From Azolla caroliniana (Eukaryota; Polypodiophyta), in contig JBHGNT010000003.1 in assembly GCA_043228905.1 (NCBI GenBank), forward strand, positions 8,866,001 through 8,930,000: 64,000 nt of DNA. Reading direction: 5' to 3'. The notes below the pieces were generated by a model. The model saw nothing but the letters and a program-made list of their open reading frames with translations, did not search any database and was not told where the DNA came from. The position numbers were made by a program, and so were the translations under genes. Shown here piece after piece: positions 13,401-22,185 of the stretch (the stretch's first letter is position 1; each line of letters begins with the position of its first letter).

Positions 13401-14623
13401 CCTATAAGAAACATGAAGTTTCAAACTTACCGAGATATGGAGAGCTATACAGAGGCATTATCTCAAGTTGATTTGGAATCTAAGGTATCTTAAAATTTTA
13501 CTCTATGCAATATTTTACACACCAGTTTTTAAGGTAGACAACAAGATGGTTTATAACTACGTCATCTTCTTCTTCAATTTTTTGAATTTTTATCAAGTCA
13601 CTTCTTGAATCTATAAGTATTACTTAGAGGGGATGCTTCACGTCTCCATTCATATCATGCAAATGTAGACATTGTGCTTAATGATTAGTTTCTCTACTTT
13701 GGCTTGACATCCCCTATACATGCCCTATAAAGCCTTTAAAATATACCTTCGGTTTATTATCCTATTCCAAATGCATATATGTTTCAGTCATGTAAGTTGA
13801 TTTGGGTGTATCTTTTCAAAGGTATATTTTTCTAGCTAATGTGCACACATATCAATGTAACTAACCATTCTCCTTTACGATATCTAGGAATCAAGTCCAA
13901 AGTCCTTTAAACAGTACCAACAAATGGCTCTCACAATAAAAGAGCGTGCAATCAACCTAGCCAAAATCTATTATCATTACACATTCTATCAAGGAAGGTA
14001 GGTTCCTCTTAACACATTTGGTTACAAATAGTGAATATAGTGGGGTCTATACACGATGGCATCTTTCCAATTCTTATTGTTTAGAGAAGGGAACTCCAAA
14101 GTTTCAAGCTATTTTGCATGTTGAAGTAAATATATTCCTATGTTATTTAAAAGTGCATATATATTTGCTAATGTTGCATGTGGAAAAATGGGTTGTGCAT
14201 TTGTATGTTTGAGCATTCATGAACATTGCACAATATGGCATATAAGATATTATTAAAGAGACAAACAACAATACATTAATAGATTCTATGGTCTCCACTA
14301 TGTAGGCATGTTTCTCTTTCGTGTTTTACCTTCTCTCATGTATGCATAATACATGACATAGTTATATGTTGGTAAACTAACCTCAAATCAATTTATTTAA
14401 CAAAATGCACAACCAAACAATGCTCTACTTCATTTCAACATTTTCCAATGTTTATAGATTTGACACTTCCAATACACAACAACTCTATGAAAATCTATCA
14501 AGCGAAGAAAAACTATTATTTGGCTTCAATTTCAATGACATTGATTGGGAGACCTACATAAAAAAGATACATATTCCAGGCTTAAGGAAGCATGTATTAA
14601 AGGGTTTTCGCTCCAAACTTTGA
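10447..14623 (+). CDS. Fatty acyl reductase, MS2/FAR2-like, eight exons
   Basis: Reduces a fatty acyl thioester to a primary fatty alcohol with NADPH; the MS2/FAR2 group works in plastids on acyl-ACP and supplies sporopollenin precursors. Exons by GT-AG splicing: 10447-10849, 11464-11868, 11972-12206, 12511-12672, 12776-12857, 13221-13484, 13888-13997, 14458-14623. All phases join and give 608 residues, close to the roughly 616 of Arabidopsis MS2. About 118 N-terminal residues, rich in Ser, Lys and Asn, precede the domain and fit a transit peptide. The NADPH motif TGATGFLAK is at 126-134, the catalytic YVFTK at 358-362 and the C-terminal FAR domain lies in exons 6-8 ([11 protein letters not shown] near the end). 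The start is the first ATG after the TATA box. No stop or frameshift is seen, so it looks functional. It is the only clearly intact host gene in the window. Confidence 0.93.
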
Positions 14624-15118
14624 AGGAATCTGAAGAAAGTATGTCATTTCTTGGTTCTCCTTACTCATTATTTGTATCAACTTATTCATTGTTTTCCAAC
14701 ATTTCATGCAACTCACATTTGCATACAATATTGATGTATCATATCATATTAAACATTCATGTGGAAAAACCCAAACAATATGCTAAATATTAACACTATG
14801 TGTTTATCATGATTTTCGAACGTTATGTTTTTTCCGTGACTTGTCAATGTAAAAACATGCTATGCATGATTTGATTATAAGAGAATACTGAACCATAACT
14901 TGTTTTGACTTGGGTTTTCAAATCATAAATCTAGGAATTGGCAACGATTCAGTTTGTAAAAAAATCATGACATAATTATTTGTATATCTCTTTTCAACCA
15001 TTAGGTTTAAAGATTTCATGGTAGCTTTGGTTAGGTAGAAAGGAGATATTGATATGATTAAGTTGGAGTACAATGAGAACATTTAAAGGGGAGATATTGA
15101 TTAACAATTGGATAGACG
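14624..15118. other. 3' flank of the reductase gene, no other gene seen
   Basis: AT-rich sequence after the TGA at 14621-14623. It should contain the 3' untranslated region and polyadenylation site, but no single signal stands out. Confidence 0.5.
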
Positions 15119-15290
15119 ACACGTTCGTGTTCACAAGTGGAAGGATCACGCATTCCACTTTTAGATTCCTTTTGTAGTAGTACAAATTTAGGCTATTGTG
15201 AAATAATGGGTGCACCAGTATCACATGATCAACCACCTATATAGAATTTGCTAAATTATTAATATATAACAAGTCTCTAAATAGAGAACA
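15119..15290 (+). mobile_element. Left-end fragment related to the ParB-methyltransferase transposon
   Basis: From 15119 the sequence reads acacgttcgtgttcacaag, tggaaggatcacgcattccac, then ggtgcaccagtatcacatg, then agaatttgcta. The left end of the large transposon (16153-16290) has the same blocks in the same order: acacgttcgcgttcacaag, tggaaggattgcgcattcc, ggatgcactagtatcacatg, gagaatttgc. It is preceded by GACG, as is the large copy. No matching right terminal repeat was found before 15594, so this is a truncated relative or one end of a small deletion derivative. Confidence 0.7.
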
Positions 15291-15593
15291 TGTAGTTTTC
15301 AGGAGAATATTTAAAGTCGATGATCTCCACTTCCGCAATGTATTTAAATTTAAGAATATCACAATGGTAGTCTCATCTGACACAAGTTAATGATTTGGAA
15401 CAATATTATTAAACTGGAAATTCTACTTTGTAAGCTGGAGTGTGAAAGTTCTTATGTTAGTTTATCTATCCTGTAGAGTTGTATATGCTAGAGGAGGAAG
15501 TGATATCTACATATTAGTGATTACAGTTGATTCAAAATGATCCTTAATGGATCTTGCAGGATATAATAGCAAAGACATATGTTTGTCAGAACC

Positions 15594-16152
15594 TATTGAG
15601 CAGACAAGCTCAACCTGATCCGGATTGGCTGAGTAAGCCAGAGTCGGATCGGTATCTGGAACTGAGAACCAGATTCGTGTCCGGAGAGGGGAGTTGCAAT
15701 GGAGAGCTTGATCGGTGTCTGAATCAGAGTGTAATAGGTAGGCCATTAGAGGCCTACGGTCCTAGCCTAGTATGTAGGCATATTTCTTGGAGTTAGCGTT
15801 AGACGCTCGGTACAAGTATTGAAGTAGATGTCAATACTTCTGTTAGTCCTTTCAAGGAATTGTATAAAAGTGTTCACTACGAACATTGTATGTAAAGAGT
15901 GTTTTATTAAGTTTTTGAATTTAGTTTTACTGTTCTACTCTCTCTCTATCTCTCATGCATACTCTCAGTGTTTCGTAAAGCCTCCATTAAAACTTGCAAA
16001 TACTTTCTATTCATAACCGGTGAACAACAAGAGGCCAGAAGTTGTAGCTCCGACAAGAGCTCAATAACATCCGAAAATGGGAAATGTCGGTTACCGACTA
16101 TACCACCAAAATAAAGGAGATCTACGACATATTGGGGTCCATCAACGTGACG
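15594..16152 (+). mobile_element. Copia family alpha copy H, left part (LTR and gag start)
   Basis: 15594-16010 matches the LTR at 33576-33991 block by block: tattgagcagacaagctcaacc, gcctagtatgtaggcatattt, tgtataaaagtgttcac, ttctactctctctctatctc, gtaaagcctccatt. An internal deletion then joins it to gag at 16030 (gaagttgtagctccgacaag). Gag runs to 16152 as SVTDYTTKIKEIYDILGSI and is broken there by the DNA transposon; it resumes at 25986. Orientation is plus. Confidence 0.85.
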
Positions 16153-16188
16153 AACACGTTCGCGTTCACAAGTGGAAGGATTGCGCAT
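16153..16188 (+). repeat. Left terminal inverted repeat of the DNA transposon
   Basis: Begins AACACGTTCGCGTTCAC and ends TTGCGCAT. It differs from the inverted right end at two positions (G/A at 12, T/C at 30). ACAAGTGGAA at 16168-16177 is inverted at 16188-16197 (TTCCACTTGT) around a 10-nt loop, so the left end can also form a local hairpin; the fragment at 15119 keeps this. Confidence 0.93.
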
Positions 16189-16288
16189 TCCACTTGTAGA
16201 ATCTTCTTAAAACGAAGCAAATACACCCTCTCTACAAAAATTGGATGCACTAGTATCACATGTTCCTCAACTTGATGAGAATTTGCAA

Positions 16289-17195
16289 ATATAAAAATAC
16301 ATGATAGGTCTACGAGTGGAGATCATTAGAAATCATGCAAGTTTGGACGTGTTGATAAGTTAATGTAGGCATAATAAAGTTCAACAATGGCTCAATATGT
16401 CACTACTGCGACAAGGGAAACACTAACTTAAAGACTTATATTAATTAGGTAAGTTTTACAAAAATATGAGGTGTACTTGTATCCATACTAATAAAATGAG
16501 TTATAATTTATACTTTGACCCATACGTGCATGTATATAATTGTGGACAATGTAGGATAGTGCACATTAGGATAATGTGATTGGAATAACTAACTTATTAA
16601 AGTATTCAATACTTGTATTTAAAGTTGATCTAATCTATTCCTCAGTTTGTTCATATGGGATCAAACCATATGTATATAATTGTGGACAATGTAAGGCAGT
16701 GAACTTTAGGATAATGTCATGGAAATAACAAACCTATTAAGGCTTTCATACCTGTATTTAAAATTGATCTACTCTATTGCTTAGGTGATTCACACAGGAT
16801 TAAACTCCGAACGATAACGCAAGTGGAACCATTATCAACACACTACACAATCTAAGCAGCAATGGAATAGAAACATAATAGTTTTAACAATAGAAGACAA
16901 AGATCCATAATAATATGGACAGTCATGGCAACAATTGTAGGGCCATGTTATGTTAAGGTTAGCTTGGACCAAAATCAGCCTCAATTTAAACTAATTCATG
17001 TTTCTCCATAAATTTGGTAGTCAGTTATGCACGTGGTGCAACCAATGTCATAAATCTACTAACCAAGTATATAAAAATAAAATTGAAACATATAGAAGAT
17101 TATAAAGAATAGAATCCACTAAGTAAAACCCAAAATTTGTATTAATAATGTGAAATCCAAACAAATCGTCAGTGTCATTTTCTTCATAGAGTCTA
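16289..17195. other. Left arm of the DNA transposon, with a 140-bp direct repeat
   Basis: No gene seen. A 140-bp unit starting tgtatataattgtggacaatg occurs at 16531-16670 and 16671-16806, diverged but collinear (ataatgt, cctattaa, ctgtatttaaa, tgatct blocks). Such subterminal repeats can be transposase binding regions in DNA transposons; that role is only a guess here. Confidence 0.75.
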
Positions 17196-20100
17196 TTACA
17201 TAGCAATCAATTCATCAATATCATTTTCTTCATCATCTTGTGTAGAACTCTCTTCGGCTATACATGCATTGGCTTCCCCTGTTAGCCGAGCCAACGAAAT
17301 ATCTTCTATAAGCTCATCATCAAGCTCTATTAGCTCCCCCGGTTCGCCGGCTAACGGAGGAATAGGCTCTCACGAGGCAGGTTGAAACCTTTCTGTATTA
17401 GCGAGGTTCTTTGCACCGACCTCCTCATCCTGGTCTGGGCACTCCCACAAAGCCTTAATCCTCATATTTATAAATATAACCTGCTCCTCGTCCTTCTCCA
17501 ATGCAACTGTATTTCTAAAGAGCTTCAATGCACATGCAGACGTCGTCCCTATGAAGTAAGTAACAAGAATAATTAGTTGTCAAACAAAAAAGATTCGGTA
17601 TTGGTTATCTCAAGATCGTTACCCTAGTTCGAGGAATACCTTTGCCAGAAAAGAGATCTAATATCTAGTCTCCTTCGATAGAAAACATCTCAATCAAGCA
17701 CATCATAAGTCGTTGAGGTTTTTGATATGGGTTGACAAGTCCCCGTTCTGTCGTGGTGACATGTCGCAATTTCCATGTCACTGCTGGATATACCAACATA
17801 TTTGAACCCCCCACTTCATTAGAATGCTCCTTGATTCTTTGTTTCTTAATTTCTTCGAAGTAGCCAACTGTGATGTATTCAATGGCATTAACGAACCGAA
17901 AAGTTGGCCCTCTATTTACATTGGTTTTTATCCTATAAAAAATAATACATCGAGTTAAGAATAGATTGAACAACCTTAAGAAATGCAATATAGTGAATGA
18001 CACCTATAAATAATCCTTACCATGCAAGGTTCTCGATGCCATGGCAACGAGATCTCAAAGCTTGAGCTACCGAGTACTCTTGGTCCATACTATGAAAGAC
18101 AACTATTCGCCACAAGGATGCAGTTAGCTCAGCGAAATCCTTGACCATCTTCTCCAATTGTTTAAACCTAAACGGTTCATCGTCATATGATGACCCAACC
18201 ATTCGAAATCCGTAAGGAATATCCGCAATCATTAGCGTATATTCCTTCTTTGGCACTTTTTGGATCAAGTCGACGACATCGTCGCAAACTACATTGTAGT
18301 AAAGATCTCTCGTAATATCTTTTTTGTGGCTAAATTTTTTAAAGGAGCCATCTTCCTCCATTTCGTACGCCTTGACTAAGCGACGATCCTTTGCTTTTCT
18401 GGCTCGCTCGAGATGTGCAAGGAAGGATGTAGGGAAATCGTGTATATCCTTAACTTCTCCTTGTTTCTTGCCACGACATGGTTTCTAATAGAAGAAATGG
18501 AACATCAGGTATTGTTATACAAGCTCTACATATGATGAAAGCGTAATGAAAAACCACCAATACTAACCCAATCCTTGAATGCAATAAAATACTTTGATAA
18601 CGCCTTATATGAAGACGTTAGAGGATAATCCTAGGTCACTTGTTCCCAAGTTATACATCCAAGTTGTTTCATCATAACTTCTTGGATCTTCATGTACACC
18701 TTATGACTGTAAAATTAGAAATCAAGATTAGAACTTTGAATTACACCATATAGACTTTAATATCAATATTTGAAAGACTTACTTATTGAACTCAGTGACC
18801 ATTTCTTCAAGGCTTAAATCTTTCGCCACAACCCTTGACAAAACAGACACAAGAAGTTGCTCGTCCTTAATACCTTGCATCGCTCTCCACAGAGACAACT
18901 TCATGTCGTCAGCCGCTTCTTCAATTGTCAAGTCAATTTTCTTGGCAGCTTGTGACTTTAACTCTAGTTGAGGGTCAACCTTACATTTCTTTTGTCGTTG
19001 ACCCTTTACCTCCTTATTCTCCCACATTGAGAAGATTTGATCTTGTAGGTCCCATACTTCTCCATCTCTAAAGGCCATTTGAAACCAAGACTCATATTTT
19101 CAAAGACCATCGGACTTAACATTATCATCTACCACAATGCCGACTTCATGCAGACATTGACGTCGTAGACCTGGATGTAGCTTCACACCAAACTTTTGTT
19201 TCACGTCCAAATACTCGTGGTGGAAGAACCGTATACGCTCAATTGACGACATTTTCTGCCTATAGTCATTATCATTATTATGGTCCCATGCCAACAGCTT
19301 AGCCTCTTCCATTGTGAGCCCAACATAAATTTTGCACTCGGCATACTTGAAGAAGAAAGTCGTTGGATGTTCTCTCACAAGTTGCCGACGTGCCTCCGCT
19401 GAATGCGATCCACCAATGACAAAGTAATTATATTGATCATGCTTTCTAATATCAAAATCTTCAATGGTTTCACATTCTTCAGGATCTACCATAACAATAA
19501 AAGGCACCACAGTGGCATGAGGATTTATTTTCATTTTTTTCTTGAGATTTTGAACATGCATGCGGTGTGGCTCTCTAATCTCAAGTGGTCTTCGACCTGT
19601 TTTTTCATCAATAGGGGGCCGATGGATGTGTGTTATAGGCAAATTAAACACTTGCCCTTTCTTGACCAGTTTACGCTGCATTAACTCTCTCCTTATCTTA
19701 TTCTGCTCGAATGACAAAACACCCGATGCCATCTCAGCTCTTGGCGTCCCCTTAGTGTCCTCCTCTTCGTTTTCACTTGTTGAATCAGAGTCCGACATTT
19801 TGGTTGTCTTCTTCTTTGGTGGTCTTGATTGTACTTTGGATACCCTTTTTGTGGCCTTCAATGGGGAGGGCACTACATCTCTTAGAGTTACATGGCCTTG
19901 TATATAAGGCCTCAAGGTAACAATAAGGTTTTGTGAGCTTTCAAGATCTTTTTTGAACGCTTCTGGCCCACAAGATTCCTTTAATAGAAGATCTTCTAAA
20001 AGGAACACTTTACGTACCCCCTTGGAGCACTCTATCATTACCAGTATGTTGGCCGAATCTGCATCTTTATAGTCAAATCGTAGAATACGACCATACATAA

Positions 20101-20420
20101 ATGGGGTTTCCTTTCCAAGCTGCCCCTCCCCCTTCTTCTTTGTTGTATACAATACAACTTTTTTCTTTGAGTCGACGTATTGCATACACCATTCCTTGTC
20201 CGTTAGATCATGGTCAGGAAGGTCTTCACCTCCAGTAGCTGCTACAAGTTTCTTTTGGCTAATGTCAATGTGTGGTTGAGATTTTGCCTCCTCGTTGAAG
20301 AGAAGCTTTTTTCCTCTCTTCATGGACTCAGGAGCTACCTTGGTCTGTGCTTCGATTGGAGAACCCTGTATGTGAAGCTTTATTTTCTTCACGGGTCGGT
20401 CCGACAGGTTCTCAAACGAC
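17196..20420 (-). pseudogene. ParB-like / beta-class DNA amino-methyltransferase fusion (at least five exons, four nonsense codons)
   Basis: Exons on the minus strand: 20420-18783, 18706-18568, 18484-18021, 17932-17640, 17548-17196, all with GT-AG introns of 76-91 bp and matching phases, about 960 codons. The first exon ends with a ParB-like region (PHRMHVQNLKKKM, VIGGSHSAEARRQL at 19381-19420, LLAWDHNNDND). Exon 3 holds ADIPYG (18212-18223 region), the DPPY-type catalytic motif IV. Exon 4 holds FVNAIEYITVGYF and NPYQKPQRLMMC (motif X region). Motif I, DLFSGKG plus TTSACALKLF, spans the last junction and runs into ALEKDEEQV. The order IV, X, I is the beta class of N6-adenine or N4-cytosine enzymes. 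An acidic tail follows. Stops: TGA 19100-19102, TAG 18631-18633, TAG 17665-17667, TGA 17370-17372. The 5' exon is not resolved. Confidence 0.85.
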
Positions 20421-20927
20421 CTATTTAAGAAAGTACATGCAAAAACATAAGTTAGGTGGTCACGTAGATTAAGGTTGTATATTAAAATATAAATAAGTAC
20501 ATGAAGAAAGGTTCTCACTAGCAGGCGATTAGTGGTGAACTATAAATATCAATCATGCATTCAGAGTACATGGTAGTCCTATATTCAAAAATCTATTCTA
20601 GTAAGGGCTATTCAACTTAGAAAATATATATCGTAATAAGTATACAGGGTTATATATTCTCTTGAAGGGGAGGTATCACTTATATTGATTCCATAATTAT
20701 ATTGAGGATAATTTGCTATTGTAAAGGTAATTTGTGGGTTATTTTCTACTATTTAAAGCTATAGTAGGTCATAAAACACCTATAATTAAGGCCCGCTTTT
20801 TTAAAAAAGTAAGGGAAGTCGACATAAAAAATACTGATTTTGACAGACAGTTTGATATCTTTTCCACACAATAATTAATTGTTGCCCCAAAACACACAAT
20901 ATTTCTCTTTCAGGGTCTTCTTTTATA
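20421..20927. other. Upstream region of the ParB-methyltransferase gene
   Basis: The large first resolved exon opens after an aatag acceptor, so at least one upstream exon should lie here, but no start exon with a matching phase could be found. AT-rich; the frame can be read to 20518 without a stop, which may only be intron. Confidence 0.4.
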
Positions 20928-21266
20928 CAGGAACTCGATACGGCGTATCGAGTTCCTGTTTAAAAAGCAAACATAATCCAGGAACTCGACACACCTTATT
21001 GAGTTCCTGTTTTAAACACAAATATTGCATAGGAACTCGATATTCGATACGTCGTATCGAGTTCCTGTTCGATACGGCGTATCGAGTTCTTGTTTAAAAC
21101 CTAAACTTTAAACAGGAACTTGATATGCCGTATCGAGTTCCTGATATGCCGTATCGAGTTCCTGTTTAAAAAGCAAAGAAAAAATAGGAACTCGATACAC
21201 CGTATCGAGTTCATGTATAAAGTTTGTATTTTATACAGGAACTCGATACGATGTATCGAATTCTTG
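20928..21266. repeat. Array of about eight 31-bp palindromes on a 51-bp period
   Basis: The unit is CAGGAACTCGATACG, one centre base, then the exact inverse. The first copy (20928-20958) is a perfect 15+1+15 palindrome. Others: 20979-21009, about 21030-21067 (7-bp insertion), 21068-21092 (half), 21113-21143, 21141-21163 (half), 21185-21215 and 21236-21266. Full copies are mostly spaced 51 bp start to start, with 20-bp AT-rich spacers such as tttaaaaagcaaa. The array lies between the divergent ParB-methyltransferase and transposase genes. Likely roles: protein binding sites for the ParB-like domain, shared operator, or hairpins for replication or excision. None is shown. Confidence 0.92.
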
Positions 21267-22185
21267 AGTGACAAAACATATTTACAAAAATGTCCACAGT
21301 GTCAGAGGCCTACCTGGAGTCCTCACGCTCGATTCTCTTTGAAGACATGGTTGATCATGTGGCAGTGGAGGTGGAGATCACGCTTTCGTGCTTCATGCTC
21401 TATGTGCTTTGTGTGCTTTGTGTGCTCTTGTATGCTCTTGTGTGCTCTTGTGAGTGAAATATGACGAGGTCTTTCTATTTATAGGGATTGACCACAGTGG
21501 TTAAAGTAACCATAGTCACCTTAACCAAGGTTGGTAAGTTTGAGGATAGTTAGTTCGTAACCATAGTCACATTAACTAGAGTAACTTATGATTGCATTAA
21601 TGATTACAAAGTCAAACTAACATATTGATCAATCTTTTATAGTCATAACAACCTGCAATGACTTCAAAGGTCATGAAGGAGACAATGATAGAGGTTCATG
21701 AATGTACCAATGATTGATTACTAAAAGCAACAATTTTTATGACTCTCAAATGCTGTGTATTAAAGATGTGGGCATGAATTAACCAATGATTGATAAGTCT
21801 AATATTTACAATGGTGAGCATTAAAGAACCAATGAGTGAGAGGTTCTATATCAAATATGGGTGCCATTAATTAGCCAATGATTTTAACATTAATCCAACA
21901 TATTTATTGCTTGGTAATGATTAGATTTATATTATACTTGATTTAACTTCATATAGACCTAGTTTAAATAATTATTGATATTTTAAATACAATTACTATA
22001 TTAAAAATAATATTTTTATGTATTGTATTAATATAATATTAAATAATATAGACATTCTATTGAGGGAGCTTTTGTTTAGAGAGAAGTTTATGTTTAGAGA
22101 GGAATATATGTTTAGAGAGGAGCTTATTAGTTTTTTGCCTTACCCTAAGCACATAACTTACAGAGCCCTATCTAGACCTTAAGCC
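21267..22185. other. Intergenic region upstream of the transposase
   Basis: No gene seen. Three direct repeats of tgtttagagag occur at 22071-22125, just before the start codon. Probable promoter and leader of the transposase; tatttataggga at 21476-21487 is a possible TATA element but lies far upstream. Confidence 0.45.

Noticed and set aside
17196-20420. Bacterial contamination as source of the ParB-methyltransferase
   Set aside because: Four phase-consistent GT-AG introns and location inside a transposon that interrupts a plant Copia element.
20928-21266. CRISPR-like array (repeat plus 20-bp spacer)
   Set aside because: Spacers are similar AT-rich sequences, the repeats are near-perfect palindromes, and the context is a plant nuclear transposon.
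20879-21464. Overlapping plus-strand frames rich in TRYG, CRIEF and RIEFL repeats
   Set aside because: They are translations of the palindrome array and its spacers, with no coding signature.
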